A stretch of DNA of 34,471 nucleotides from Fidelibacterota bacterium (GCA_004124405.1 SCKP01000018.1:1-34471), one strand, 5' to 3'; shown: positions 7,819-19,242, counted from the first letter of the stretch. The notes: generated by a model not told the origin, from the sequence alone. Made by a program: numbers and translations.

Positions 7819-9687
7819 ATGTTAAGTATCGATTCAATTTGGAAGGAATTCCCCAATAAAATTTTATTTAAGGATTTATCTTTCCGATTAAAAAAGGGAA
7901 TGCGTGTGGGTTTGGTAGGACCCAACGGTGCTGGAAAAACTACTTTATTAAAAATATTATTGGGGATGGAAACACCTGATAGGGGAACTGTTGAAATAGG
8001 GAAGTCTGTGTCTATTGGTTATTTACCCCAAGAAATTATTGCCGGTTCGGAGCGTAATATTATAGAGGAAGCTCTGGCCGCCTTCCCAGAAGTGGCAGAT
8101 CTTGAGCACAAAATTTTTTTAATCACCGAACAACTTGCCAAAGATTCCGAAAGCAATAAATTACTTACAAAATTATCCCAGCTTCAGGAAAAGCTTGAAC
8201 AAATTGGTGGTTGGGATATTGAGAAAAAAGCCAAAATAATTTTGGGAGGTTTGGGCTTTAGCGAGGAACAATTATTTGAACCCTTCAATTCATTCAGTGG
8301 TGGATGGAGAATGCGCTGTTATTTAGCCGGCATGTTACTGAAACAACCCAATTATTTATTCTTAGATGAACCCACCAATCATCTGGACTTAAACGCATTA
8401 ATCTGGATGGAAAACTTTTTATCCAAATGGCGGGGCGGACTTATTATGATAAGCCATGACCGCAATTTTTTAGATAAATCCATTAATAATATCCTTGAAT
8501 TAGACCGTGGGCAGGCAATTTTATATTCAGGTAATTATAGCTTTTATATTAATAAACGGGAAGAGTTACAGCAGCAGGCAGAGAAGTCCTATAATAATCA
8601 GCAAAAAACAATTGCCCAGACTGAGAGATTTATTGAGCGATTCCGATCGAAAAACACCAAAGCCAAACAAGTACAGAGTCGCATCAAGCAATTGGATAAA
8701 ATGGAGATTCTTCAAGCAGTAAAAACCACTAAAAACTTTTCCATTCTAATTCCCCAACCAGAAAGGGGACCCTTAAAAGTAGTGGATTTGAAAAGTGTAA
8801 GTAAATCATTTGGGGATAATATTGTTTATACTGATCTAAACCTTATAATAGAACGAGGGGAGAAAATTGGACTAGTAGGGGAAAATGGTGCAGGAAAGTC
8901 CACCCTGTTAAAATTATTAGCAAAAGTTGAACTACCCAGCAGTGGAGATATAATTTTTGGTCCTGGAATAAAAGCCCATTATTTTGGCCAGCATCAGGTA
9001 GAAGCATTGGACTTAGCGTCCACTATTTATGACACTATATTTTCTATTTCGGGAGGTTGGACGGAGACTCAAATCCGTTCGTATTTGGGATCATTTTTCT
9101 TCCAAGCGGATATGGTTAAAAATAAAGTAAAGGTACTATCTGGAGGTGAAAAGTCGCGCTTGGCATTGGCGCGGTTATTGGTTGTTCCGGCAAACTTGAT
9201 TTTACTGGATGAACCCACCAATCACCTGGATATTCATTCCAGAGATATTGTTGAAGTAGCCTTTAAAAAATACTCGGGAACTATTATTTGTATTTCTCAT
9301 GACCGTCATTTTCTAAATGCGGTTACCAATACGATTATAGAGGTGAATAAAAATGGCATCAAATCTTTTTCAGGTAATTATGACTATTATTTATGGAAAA
9401 AAGGAGAAAATAATAAAACTGAGATAAAAGAGGTGAAGTCAAAAAAGCCATTAAAAAATAAGAATTCATATAAAGAATTAAAAAGTCTAAGGAATAAAAA
9501 ACGAAAAATTGAAAAACGAATGGCTGTTATAGATAATGAACTAAATAAGATAACTATGGAACTAAAAAATAATAATTTAGGCTCAGATTTTGAGAAATTA
9601 CAATTAATGCAGGATTCTCAAAATAAAATGGAAAGTGAATATTTAGAGTTGATGGAGGAATTAGAAGGGTTGGGTATAAAGTTATAG
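7819..9687 (+). CDS. ABC-F family ATPase (Uup/YdiF-like translation factor)
   Basis: A soluble double-ATPase protein of 622 residues with no membrane domain, typical of ABC-F factors that bind the ribosomal E site and relieve stalled or drug-blocked ribosomes. The first cassette has Walker A GPNGAGKT (34-41), signature SGGWRMR (160-166) and FLDEPTNHLD (181-190). The second has GENGAGKS (354-361), LSGGEKSR (440-447) and LLDEPTNHL (472-480). A helical inter-domain linker (about 240-315, rich in Gln, Lys and Arg) matches the P-site tRNA interaction motif. Residues about 530-622 form a Lys/Glu-rich coiled coil as in Uup. The start is ATG 7819, with no Shine-Dalgarno site. Subfamily and any link to antibiotic tolerance are unproven. 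Confidence 0.93.
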   Translation: MLSIDSIWKEFPNKILFKDLSFRLKKGMRVGLVGPNGAGKTTLLKILLGMETPDRGTVEIGKSVSIGYLPQEIIAGSERNIIEEALAAFPEVADLEHKIFLITEQLAKDSESNKLLTKLSQLQEKLEQIGGWDIEKKAKIILGGLGFSEEQLFEPFNSFSGGWRMRCYLAGMLLKQPNYLFLDEPTNHLDLNALIWMENFLSKWRGGLIMISHDRNFLDKSINNILELDRGQAILYSGNYSFYINKREELQQQAEKSYNNQQKTIAQTERFIERFRSKNTKAKQVQSRIKQLDKMEILQAVKTTKNFSILIPQPERGPLKVVDLKSVSKSFGDNIVYTDLNLIIERGEKIGLVGENGAGKSTLLKLLAKVELPSSGDIIFGPGIKAHYFGQHQVEALDLASTIYDTIFSISGGWTETQIRSYLGSFFFQADMVKNKVKVLSGGEKSRLALARLLVVPANLILLDEPTNHLDIHSRDIVEVAFKKYSGTIICISHDRHFLNAVTNTIIEVNKNGIKSFSGNYDYYLWKKGENNKTEIKEVKSKKPLKNKNSYKELKSLRNKKRKIEKRMAVIDNELNKITMELKNNNLGSDFEKLQLMQDSQNKMESEYLELMEELEGLGIKL

Positions 9688-9739
9688 GTCTATTCTATTT
9701 TTCTATTCCATCTTTTGTTTCTTCAATAAATCAGGACTT

Positions 9740-11185
9740 CTATTCGGTATACACATATCCAAAAATTATCATCATTTCATCTTCACTTAACAAACCAAAC
9801 TTTAAAGAATCATCAGTCCAATTATCATAGGTTACTACCATTTTTAAACCCTGATTTGGCAATAATGTCAAAGGCGGATTTATTTCTAAAATAGGAGGAT
9901 GCTCCCAATCCCGGGCAGTATAAATCAATTCATTGTTGTCTGAATTATCAAACAGCACTATATCAAATTGAATCAAATGTTTATGGGAATGGGAAAATAA
10001 TTGAAATATATGCAATTTTTCTGCATTTGTTGAAAGATTGCTATATTCTATTATTTCATCAAATAAATAAGTTTGTTCCACGGTAGTGACTTCACCAGGA
10101 GGTAGAGAAAATGTAACATTATTTAAAAATAGTATTTCTGCAACATGATCAAGGTTTGATTCTTGAGTTGTATGGATATTCATAAAAACTTCTCCAATAA
10201 TTGGTTCATCGGTATAATTGATATAATGAGCATTTAAATCAAATCCAAAATTGGGCGGGACACGCAGGGCGATTCCCTCTGGAAAATGATAATCCAAGGC
10301 AGGCCACTGGGTTCCGGTAATAAATTTATGAAATAGCATGGGGAGGAGATTATTCATTTTATAATTTCCGAATCCATCATGGAGATCTCGTATAATTTCA
10401 GGTTCAGGTAAGTATATAGATATTTCATCAGTAAAAGTGTAAATAATAAAATGGTGGCTGCCTGGACGCATACTGATCTGAACTCGTTCAATAAAAATAT
10501 CTTCGGTTGATTGAGGTAGGACATAATATAAAATTTCCCTTTCCCTCTGAGGTAAAATATTAAACGGTCCTAAATGATATTGATATCCTGATTCAGGCGG
10601 CTCCAACACTACAAATTCTGGTGATGAATAGATGGTTGTATCGCTAAGGAGGTTTGGATTAGCAACAACACTATGCTCAGGTGCTCCTTCCTTTATCCAT
10701 TTTTCAATTATTGCCAGTTGACCGTTGGTTAAATAATATGCCCCCAAGGGCATAATTTCACCATAATAGGGGTGGTCAGAATGAAAATGGTCTTCATTGA
10801 GTGCATTTATTTTTTCCCATAAAAAACTGGAATTCAATCCAAAAATTCCTCCACTACTGCTCACCCGTACATAGCCTTCATTATTGGCATATATATTTGT
10901 ATTGGGAACATCAATCAATTGTAAATAAGCTGAATCAGCGGTTAAAACCAAACCGGATAACTGTGCAAAATATGTACCAGATTTATGGCAGCTTACACAT
11001 TGAGGGGTAAATATATCATTTTGGATAAGTTCCCAAGTCTCTTTACATTCATCATACACTGCCTCACCATCGCAGACCCCATTACAATCTTTAATTGCAG
11101 TACCACCGAAAACTCCAGCACAATCTTCAGGATCTGTAGAACACCCCAAAATGAATAATACTAATATTATTAATTTCTTCTTCAT
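9740..11185 (-). CDS. Lipoprotein with c-type heme motif and PHM/DBM-like copper monooxygenase domain
   Basis: A predicted lipoprotein of 481 residues with lipobox FILG-Cys15. A Cys-rich linker at about 22-47 (CAGVFGGTA, CNGVC) is followed by a c-type heme site, CVSCH at 63-67. Met145 lies in a cytochrome-like context (MPLGAY...WIKEGAP) and is the likely axial ligand. The C-terminal half resembles copper type II ascorbate-dependent monooxygenases (PHM/DBM). All expected ligand positions can be picked out: His244-His245 (GSHHFIIY), His320 (NAHYINYT), His399-x-His401 (SHSHKH) and Met471 (SEDEMM). It would act at the cell envelope, with the heme possibly feeding electrons to copper. Substrate is unknown. 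It is divergent from gdhA and convergent with the ABC-F gene (52 bp). Confidence 0.78.
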   Translation of the reverse strand: MKKKLIILVLFILGCSTDPEDCAGVFGGTAIKDCNGVCDGEAVYDECKETWELIQNDIFTPQCVSCHKSGTYFAQLSGLVLTADSAYLQLIDVPNTNIYANNEGYVRVSSSGGIFGLNSSFLWEKINALNEDHFHSDHPYYGEIMPLGAYYLTNGQLAIIEKWIKEGAPEHSVVANPNLLSDTTIYSSPEFVVLEPPESGYQYHLGPFNILPQREREILYYVLPQSTEDIFIERVQISMRPGSHHFIIYTFTDEISIYLPEPEIIRDLHDGFGNYKMNNLLPMLFHKFITGTQWPALDYHFPEGIALRVPPNFGFDLNAHYINYTDEPIIGEVFMNIHTTQESNLDHVAEILFLNNVTFSLPPGEVTTVEQTYLFDEIIEYSNLSTNAEKLHIFQLFSHSHKHLIQFDIVLFDNSDNNELIYTARDWEHPPILEINPPLTLLPNQGLKMVVTYDNWTDDSLKFGLLSEDEMMIIFGYVYTE

Positions 11186-11235
11186 AATTATTTCTATTGT
11201 CTTTGGCTAAACATAGATATATTACTATAAAATTA

Positions 11236-11259
11236 AATAATATTTCACCGAATATTATT
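11236..11259. promoter_or_regulatory. Inverted repeat in the divergent gdhA / monooxygenase promoter region
   Basis: AATAATATT and AATATTATT form a perfect nine-base dyad with a six-base centre (TCACCG). It lies between the divergent starts at 11185 and 11354 and could be an operator for either gene. Being purely A/T, it could also arise by chance in this background. Confidence 0.3.
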
Positions 11260-11293
11260 ATATAGATATTTTGATAATCCTGTAAATTTCACC

Positions 11294-11314
11294 ACCGCAT
11301 TTATGGCGGTTTTT
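11294..11314 (+). terminator. Stem-loop with T tract in the 5' region of gdhA
   Basis: ACCGC (11294-11298) pairs with GCGGT (11306-11310), and TTTT follows directly. No plus-strand gene ends just upstream, and the gdhA start is 40 bp away. If it works, it would be a leader attenuator rather than a gene-end terminator. The stem is short, so the call is tentative. Confidence 0.35.
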
Positions 11315-11350
11315 CGTTCTTTCATATTTAAAATAATTTGGAGAGTATAA

Positions 11351-12691
<1,341 letters not shown>

Positions 12692-12816
12692 TAATCGTTA
12701 ATTGTCAATAATAAATTGTAATCGGTGTTTAATTTATCATTAACCATTTATAAATAATCATTCCATCCTTCTCCTTTTTATTTTCCTGCAATTCAAATCG
12801 GCTGTAATTTTGGGGG

Positions 12817-14121
12817 ATGTCTTCCACCTCTCTCTTATCTAAAAACTTACCACCACTGGCAGAAAGAATCCGCCCCCAGGTACTTTCTGAATTTATTGGA
12901 CAGGCAAATTTAATACACGAAAATAGTCTGCTAACTAAAGCCGTTGTATCAAAGCAACCGTTTTCGCTCATATTCTGGGGTCCGCCCGGCACAGGAAAAA
13001 CCACATTAGCACGCATATTATCACGTGAGTTTGGAGTAGAATATTTTGAACTTTCTGCTATTTCAAGTGGAGTAAAACAGGTTCGGGAGATATTAGAAAA
13101 GGGTAAAGCATCCTTTGAATCTGGCAAGCGTTCCATTCTGTTCATTGATGAAATTCATCGATTTACAAAATCTCAACAAGATGCTCTCCTCCATGCTGTG
13201 GAAGAGGGCAGCATAACCCTTATGGGGGCAACCACTGAAAACCCTTCCTTTGAAGTTATATCGCCCCTGCTTTCCAGATGCCGTGTATTGCGCCTTTACC
13301 CTTTAAACGATTTAGATTTAGAATCTGTAATTAAACGGGCAATGGAACATGACATTTTACTATCTCAAAAAAATATCCAAATTGACAATGAAACTAAAAC
13401 GTATCTAATTGAATCCTGCGGTGGAGATGCCCGGAAAATGTTGAACACTTTGGAATTAGCGGTATCTCTTCATTCTGAAGAAAGTGCGAAGTTGATGAAG
13501 GAAGATATTCAGGAAGCACTGCAACAAAAAAATGTCATTTACGATAAAGCGGGGGATTACCATTACGATGTTATTTCAGCATTTATTAAATCTGTAAGAG
13601 GCTCAGATCCTGATGCTGCAGTCTATTGGTTAGCAGTGATGTTAGAGGGAGGAGAAAAACCAGAATTTATTGCCCGGCGGCTGATCATTTTAGCTGCTGA
13701 AGATATTGGAAATGCTGAACCCTATGCCCTGCAATTAGCCACAACCGCATTTGATGCAGTACATAAAATTGGTATGCCCGAAAGCCGAATAATCCTTTCG
13801 CAAATAACCACCTATTTGGCTGGAGTTCCTAAAAGCAATGCAGCCTATAAAGCAATAGATTCTGCCTTGGAAAATGTTCGGGAAAAGGGCGCAGGATCGG
13901 TACCCCTCCATTTGCGGAATGCTCCTACAAAACTTATGCAATCTGAAGGCTATGGGAAAGATTATAAATATGCCCATTCTTACGATAAGCATTTTGTAGA
14001 TCAGAATTATTTTCCAGAATCCTTTAAAACTGCACCCCAATTTTATATTCTACAAAATGAGGGCAGGGAAAAGTTTCTCAAAGAACGATTAGGCAATTTA
14101 TGGAAAGACCGCTACAAATAA
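12817..14121 (+). CDS. rarA: Replication-associated recombination protein A (AAA+ ATPase)
   Basis: RarA/MgsA is a clamp-loader-like AAA+ ATPase that acts at stalled replication forks with SSB. The 434 residues show the conserved N-terminus [17 protein letters not shown], Walker A GPPGTGKT (55-62), Walker [11 protein letters not shown] starting at 107, and sensor 1 [11 protein letters not shown]. The C-terminal MgsA-type tetramerisation region includes [17 protein letters not shown] and [15 protein letters not shown]. Length is normal. The start follows a G run (GGGGGATG). It heads a tight seven-gene run on the plus strand, and its last 22 nt overlap the start of the lptD-like gene, which suggests translational coupling. 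Confidence 0.96.
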   Translation: MSSTSLLSKNLPPLAERIRPQVLSEFIGQANLIHENSLLTKAVVSKQPFSLIFWGPPGTGKTTLARILSREFGVEYFELSAISSGVKQVREILEKGKASFESGKRSILFIDEIHRFTKSQQDALLHAVEEGSITLMGATTENPSFEVISPLLSRCRVLRLYPLNDLDLESVIKRAMEHDILLSQKNIQIDNETKTYLIESCGGDARKMLNTLELAVSLHSEESAKLMKEDIQEALQQKNVIYDKAGDYHYDVISAFIKSVRGSDPDAAVYWLAVMLEGGEKPEFIARRLIILAAEDIGNAEPYALQLATTAFDAVHKIGMPESRIILSQITTYLAGVPKSNAAYKAIDSALENVREKGAGSVPLHLRNAPTKLMQSEGYGKDYKYAHSYDKHFVDQNYFPESFKTAPQFYILQNEGREKFLKERLGNLWKDRYK

Positions 14122-17100
14122 TATATTTCATTTTCAGTCTTGTCTTTATATTTGGATTAACTTCGGCACAGGAAAGATGGAATTACTCAGCTGAGGTAAT
14201 GGAAAGTACCAAAATAAATGGTCAGGAAGTTCGTCGTTTAATTGAAAATGTCCGCTTTGTTAAAACCGGTAAAGTGATTCTCACTGATAATGCAACCCAA
14301 TATATTAAAAATGACGTTCTATATCTTAATGGCAATACCATGATGATAAATGGGTTGGATACGCTCACCTGTGATTCTATGGTGTATTGGTCAAAATTAG
14401 ATTCGGGGTATGCTATGGGAAATGTCCGCTACATACAGCCTGAGAAAGACCGCCTGCTCACCACAGAAATTTTTCATTATTGGCAAACCGATGGGTATCG
14501 CGGGTCATCCTTTATAGCCAATGGCTATACACGAATTATAGAGACGAACAGGTTAATTGCTGCAAACGAAATTAATTATGATGATGAATTACAGCTAATG
14601 ACATTATCCATAAATGCATCTGTTGAGGATCCAACCCGGGGGATTTTTGGTGATGAGATGACAATCCAATATGCAGACTCATTACTTGAAATGATTCATG
14701 TGGATAAGAATGCATTTGCCTATAATGAGCTTAACCTGAAGATTGAAAAGAATGGACCATATCAAAAATTCAGGGATGAAATGACAAGCAAGGAATTGAT
14801 TGCTCATTTTCAGGAAGAAAATATTTCACAACTTAAACTAATAAAAATGGCAACAACCTTATACCATGTTGTTGTTGATAGCCTGCTTGCCGGAGAGAAT
14901 ATAGTTTCCGGTGATACCATTACAATATCTTTTCAAGAAGGCGATATAAAGCGATTACAGGTTCAGGGTGGGGCTCTTGGGGAATTTAATCCTGAACGTA
15001 ATAATACACGCATTGACACCACCGTTTTCTATGGTGGAGAATATATTGATTACCATATAGATGAGCAGCTTTCGTTCCTATCTGAGGGAGCATTTATGGA
15101 GTACGAAGGTACTAAACTAAGTGCCGGTGAAATTCTTGTAAATTGGGAAACAAATATTTTGGATGCGGTGTTGGCAAATGATGAATATCCAACCATTCAA
15201 ACCAAGGGCGAATCACCCATGAAAGGTGAAAGCATGGTCTTTGATTTGGTTGCAAAACATGGCCGTATAGTTAAGGGGAAAACAGCATTAAATCAGAGCT
15301 TTTACCATGGGAAAGAAGTATTTCGGGATGACCCCAATGTATTTCATGTTCAAAGTAGTAAATACACATCCTGTGATTTAGATAATCCCCACTTTTATTT
15401 GGGCAGCCGAAAAATGAAAATGCTTCCGGGCGACAGAGTAATCGCAAAACCTCTCTGGCTTCATATTTATGATGTGCCCATTATTGGGCTGCCGCTGGCA
15501 GTATTCCCCAATAAAGGCGGACGACGCCAAAGCGGTTGGATTATGCCATCATTCGATTCCTATAAAAGTATTGGAACCGGTTTTAGAAATTTTGGTTATT
15601 ATTGGGCTCCAAACGATTATATGGATGAAAAAATATTAGTCAATTTTTTTGATAAACAAGGTATCCATCTCAGCTCAAATTTCAAGTATAAAAAAAGGAG
15701 CGGTTCCCGATGGTACAATTTTCAGTATAACGGGAGAATTTCTGGTACCATAAAACGGCGAATTATAACTGATGAAATAATAGATTTGGCAGATGAACAA
15801 CATGTGAGGGAGGACCAACGCCTAAGTTGGAGCCATAATCAGAAATTTGATCCTACACAGCGATTAGCCATTAAATATGAATATGTCTCAAACAAGGATG
15901 CATACCAGAATGACCAGGAGGTAAATCTACAAAATCGATTAAAACAGAATTTATCATCCTCTTTTAATTACAGCAAAAACTGGAAAACGAGTTCAGCTTC
16001 TTTGGGGTTCAATCAATTTAGGGATCTTTCAATTGAAAACAGAACACCTGAATCTTTCAGCTATTTAAATGAGGGGATATATAAATCATATAAATATGAA
16101 GATGGACCCAAATTTAATTTTAGAATAGGCACCCGAAAAATATTTGGAGTTGGAGATAGTTGGTACAATAGCGTAACATCTTCCTATACTATGAAAACCA
16201 GTATAGGCCGCCGGGATCATTCTCTCATCAGGGAAACTGATTCAACCTGGGCTTTTGATGATACAACCAAATTGAAATATGGAGGGATTAAACATTCTGC
16301 CAGTTTAAGTGCTCCCCAGACTTTCTTTAGATGGCTTACTGTAAATCCCAATTTATCCCTTCGAGAAGATTGGATATTTAACTATAAAACTGAAAATGAT
16401 GAGGGCCAGGAAATAGATGAGAAAGGCTTTAAGCGGCGTCTCACATGGAATTCATCTCTCTCTATAAAAACCAAAGTGTATGGATTATTTCCTATTCGGG
16501 TTGGAAAATTAAATGCTATTCGTCATGTAATAACACCCTCCCTCAGCTATCAATATCAACCTGATTTTTCTGATCCAAAATTTGGCGGTGATTTATATTT
16601 CCAAGATGGTGACCCGGAAAAAGACTACTTTAAAGGATCCTATGCAGGCAGTACATCAAAAACGGAGAAAAAGTCATACAGATTATCAGTCAATAATGTC
16701 TTCCAGGCGAAAATTAAAGATGAAAAAGCCGGCTATGATAAATCAAACTTTCTCACCTGGAATTCATCAATTTCATATAATACGTTGAAGGAATCTATGA
16801 AGTTATCTGAAATGACTTCAAATTTACGCGTGAAAAGTTTATCAGGGAGTGAACTATTTAGGGTGAGAATGTATCACAATTTTTACAAATTAGGTGAGGA
16901 TGAAATAAATCCTGTAGATGAAATGCTAAATATTTGGAGAGGAGAATTACCCCGGCTAACACGCATGAGTATCTCTACCGATATGAAATTCAAATTATTT
17001 GGATCTGCAATAGGTAGCTATGGACAGAATGCTGAGGCGGACTCAACTGAAGATATTGAAGATGAATTTTATTCAATGGAGAAACAGTCCAAATCAAAAA

Positions 17101-17450
17101 GGAAGGGGAATAATATTTGGGAATCGAAACTTCAATTCAAATATTCCGCCAACTGGAAACATACAGATGATGAATGGAATTATAAATTTTCAATGAAAAC
17201 AGTAAGTTCAATTAATCTATCAAAAAACTGGACACTTTCTTACATAGCAGATTTCAATTTGAAGGAAAGGGAAATGACTTACCATAGTTTTAGAATTTAC
17301 AGACCGATGCACTGTTGGGAATTTAGTTTTAATTACTGGCCCCGGGGAAATAGTTCAGGATTCTCATTGCAGATCAATGTGAAAAATCCCGAGCTGAAAG
17401 ATATTAAACTGACTTCAAAAGATGGTAAGAGAGGTTTTGGCGGATTTTAA
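14100..17450 (+). CDS. lptD: LptD/OstA-like outer-membrane LPS-assembly protein
   Basis: A large outer-membrane protein of 1116 residues that probably inserts lipopolysaccharide into the outer leaflet. The signal peptide [20 protein letters not shown] ends near TSA-QE. Residues from about 30 to 400 are OstA-like beta-jellyroll repeats (patterns such as VILTDNATQYIKNDVLYLNG and GNVRYIQPEKDRLLTT). The remainder is a long amphipathic barrel rich in aromatic residues that ends near the C-terminus. It resembles the LptD variant of Bacteroidota more than the proteobacterial protein. The start overlaps the rarA end by 22 nt; no later Met would keep the signal peptide. The gene symbol is by homology of domain layout, and divergence is high. 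Confidence 0.83.
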   Translation: MERPLQIIYFIFSLVFIFGLTSAQERWNYSAEVMESTKINGQEVRRLIENVRFVKTGKVILTDNATQYIKNDVLYLNGNTMMINGLDTLTCDSMVYWSKLDSGYAMGNVRYIQPEKDRLLTTEIFHYWQTDGYRGSSFIANGYTRIIETNRLIAANEINYDDELQLMTLSINASVEDPTRGIFGDEMTIQYADSLLEMIHVDKNAFAYNELNLKIEKNGPYQKFRDEMTSKELIAHFQEENISQLKLIKMATTLYHVVVDSLLAGENIVSGDTITISFQEGDIKRLQVQGGALGEFNPERNNTRIDTTVFYGGEYIDYHIDEQLSFLSEGAFMEYEGTKLSAGEILVNWETNILDAVLANDEYPTIQTKGESPMKGESMVFDLVAKHGRIVKGKTALNQSFYHGKEVFRDDPNVFHVQSSKYTSCDLDNPHFYLGSRKMKMLPGDRVIAKPLWLHIYDVPIIGLPLAVFPNKGGRRQSGWIMPSFDSYKSIGTGFRNFGYYWAPNDYMDEKILVNFFDKQGIHLSSNFKYKKRSGSRWYNFQYNGRISGTIKRRIITDEIIDLADEQHVREDQRLSWSHNQKFDPTQRLAIKYEYVSNKDAYQNDQEVNLQNRLKQNLSSSFNYSKNWKTSSASLGFNQFRDLSIENRTPESFSYLNEGIYKSYKYEDGPKFNFRIGTRKIFGVGDSWYNSVTSSYTMKTSIGRRDHSLIRETDSTWAFDDTTKLKYGGIKHSASLSAPQTFFRWLTVNPNLSLREDWIFNYKTENDEGQEIDEKGFKRRLTWNSSLSIKTKVYGLFPIRVGKLNAIRHVITPSLSYQYQPDFSDPKFGGDLYFQDGDPEKDYFKGSYAGSTSKTEKKSYRLSVNNVFQAKIKDEKAGYDKSNFLTWNSSISYNTLKESMKLSEMTSNLRVKSLSGSELFRVRMYHNFYKLGEDEINPVDEMLNIWRGELPRLTRMSISTDMKFKLFGSAIGSYGQNAEADSTEDIEDEFYSMEKQSKSKRKGNNIWESKLQFKYSANWKHTDDEWNYKFSMKTVSSINLSKNWTLSYIADFNLKEREMTYHSFRIYRPMHCWEFSFNYWPRGNSSGFSLQINVKNPELKDIKLTSKDGKRGFGGF

Positions 17451-17498
17451 TTATTATTTCTTTGACTCTATTGCCATAAAGGAAGAAATTTTCCCCCC

Positions 17499-17981
17499 AT
17501 GAATTTACGGGATAAATTGATGGAGAACAGGATTCTCCTACCCATACAGGCAGCAACACAGTCAGAATCAATTCAGGAACTTTTGGTTCATTTGCAAACT
17601 TTGGACGTATTAACTGCCACCAGCAAATTGCATTCAGCCATCACAGAAAAGGAGGTAACATTACCTTCTGCTGCGGGTCGTGGAATTGCATATCCCCACT
17701 ATACCTCAATAGAAATAAATGAACTTGTTTGTGTGCTTGGAATTTCCAAAAAAGGATTGGATTTTAATACGCCCGATGGACAGCTTTGCCATATAATCCT
17801 GTTAACTTTAAGTCCAGAAGATGATCCTAGTGGACATCGAAAATTTATTACCCGATTTCGAATAATGTTTGATACCCCCGAAGTCCGATTCGATTTATTG
17901 GAAGCCAATCATCCCAGAGAAATTATGGATATAATTCAGAATTGGGAAGATGATGAAGCCAAGACCGACGATTTGAGTTGA
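17499..17981 (+). CDS. PTS IIA domain protein (PtsN/fructose type)
   Basis: A 160-residue cytoplasmic phosphocarrier of the fructose/nitrogen-type EIIA family. The site of phosphorylation is the His67 of GRGIAYPHYTS, and the conserved pattern continues with VCVLGISKKGLDFNTPDGQ and HIILLTLSPEDDPSGHRK. No EIIB or EIIC partner is nearby. A regulatory EIIA-Ntr role is therefore more likely than sugar transport. In proteobacteria ptsN often sits near lpt genes, and here it follows the lptD-like gene by 48 bp. AAGGAAG lies about 15 nt before the ATG. The stop overlaps the hisS ATG by one base (TGATG). Confidence 0.88.
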   Translation: MNLRDKLMENRILLPIQAATQSESIQELLVHLQTLDVLTATSKLHSAITEKEVTLPSAAGRGIAYPHYTSIEINELVCVLGISKKGLDFNTPDGQLCHIILLTLSPEDDPSGHRKFITRFRIMFDTPEVRFDLLEANHPREIMDIIQNWEDDEAKTDDLS

Positions 17982-19240
17982 TGCAAAATTTTCGAACCAT
18001 TAAAGGCACACATGATCTTCTTCCGAATGAATTAATTATTTGGCGGGAAGTCGAAGACTTCATTCATACCATTATGCAGCAAAATGGCTATGGAGAAATA
18101 CGAACACCTGCATTTGAAAACACCGAATTATTTATTAGGGGAATCGGTACAGACACCGATATTGTCACCAAAGAAATGTACTCATGGACGGATCAAGGCG
18201 GAAATACCCTCACCTTAAAACCTGAATTAACGGCTCCTGTTGCGCGAGCATATCTTCAACATCAATTGGGAAATCAAAACCCTCTCCACCGCCTCTATTA
18301 TATTGATGCCTTATTCAGGAGAGAAAGACCCCAAAAGGGAAGACAAAGGCAGTTTCATCAATTTGGCGCTGAGGCAATTGGATCGCCAAACCCTGAACAG
18401 GATGCTGAAATAATTGCCCTGGCGTACAATATTTATAAGAAATTCAATATCCAGGATATATCTGTTCGATTGAATAGCATCGGAAATGCAGAAATCCGGC
18501 CTTTATATTTAGGGAACCTCCGCTCTTCAGTTAAAAAAATTGAAACCGAACTTTGTAGTACCTGTCAAACTAGAATTAAAAAAAACGCTCTTCGCCTATT
18601 TGATTGCAAAAATCCTCATTGTCAGGAATTATTAGATGAACATGCACCCTTTATTTTTGATTCAATTTCAGATGACGACCAGAACCACTTTGAAATGGTA
18701 ACTCGTATTTTGAAAGAAATGGAAATCCCATATTTTCATGATAAAAAACTGGTTAGAGGTTTGGATTACTATAGCCACACCACTTTTGAAATAAGCTCTT
18801 CTTCCCTGGGAGCCCAAAATGCCTTATGTGGAGGAGGTAGGTATAATGGATTAATTGAGCAGTTGGGTGGAAAACCCACACCTGCAGTTGGCTTTGCAGC
18901 TGGAGTAGAGCGATTAATTCTGGCCCTGGATAAACAAAACAATACGGGAATTCCACCAGATATTTATTTGATCCATTTGGGAGATGAAGCCACGGTTACA
19001 GCATCTAAAATAGCCAATGATCTTCGTCTCAATTGTGGGAAAATAGTTGTAATGGAAACCATGCGCCGAAGTTTAAAAGCTCAAATGCGTGAAGCAGGAA
19101 GATGTGGGGCAAACACTACCATTATTTTAGGTGAAAAAGAATTGGCAGAAAATAATATTATTGTAAAGGATATGTCCACCGGAAATCAAAATGAAGTTCC
19201 CATTTCTGAAATAAATCAATTCTTTAACAAAAACTCCTGA
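17981..19240 (+). CDS. hisS: Histidine--tRNA ligase
   Basis: A class II aminoacyl-tRNA synthetase that charges tRNA-His, 419 residues from ATG 17981. A TTG three bases earlier is in frame, but the ATG forms the neat TGATG overlap with the preceding stop. Motifs: N-terminal GTHDLLP, motif 2 region ERPQKGRQRQFHQFG, the histidine-specific LVRGLDYYSHTTFE, ALCGGGRYNGL, and motif 3 PAVGFAAGVERLI. The C-terminal anticodon-binding domain runs from about 320 to the end. Two Cys-containing segments, CSTCQTR and CKNPHCQELL, form a possible zinc-like knuckle in the insertion domain, as in many bacterial HisRS. Length is normal. Confidence 0.97.
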   Translation: MQNFRTIKGTHDLLPNELIIWREVEDFIHTIMQQNGYGEIRTPAFENTELFIRGIGTDTDIVTKEMYSWTDQGGNTLTLKPELTAPVARAYLQHQLGNQNPLHRLYYIDALFRRERPQKGRQRQFHQFGAEAIGSPNPEQDAEIIALAYNIYKKFNIQDISVRLNSIGNAEIRPLYLGNLRSSVKKIETELCSTCQTRIKKNALRLFDCKNPHCQELLDEHAPFIFDSISDDDQNHFEMVTRILKEMEIPYFHDKKLVRGLDYYSHTTFEISSSSLGAQNALCGGGRYNGLIEQLGGKPTPAVGFAAGVERLILALDKQNNTGIPPDIYLIHLGDEATVTASKIANDLRLNCGKIVVMETMRRSLKAQMREAGRCGANTTIILGEKELAENNIIVKDMSTGNQNEVPISEINQFFNKNS

Positions 19241-19242
19241 GA

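Noticed and set aside
12729-13145. 138-residue open frame on the minus strand overlapping the start of rarA
   Set aside because: It is antisense to the strongly conserved rarA Walker region and has no recognisable features.
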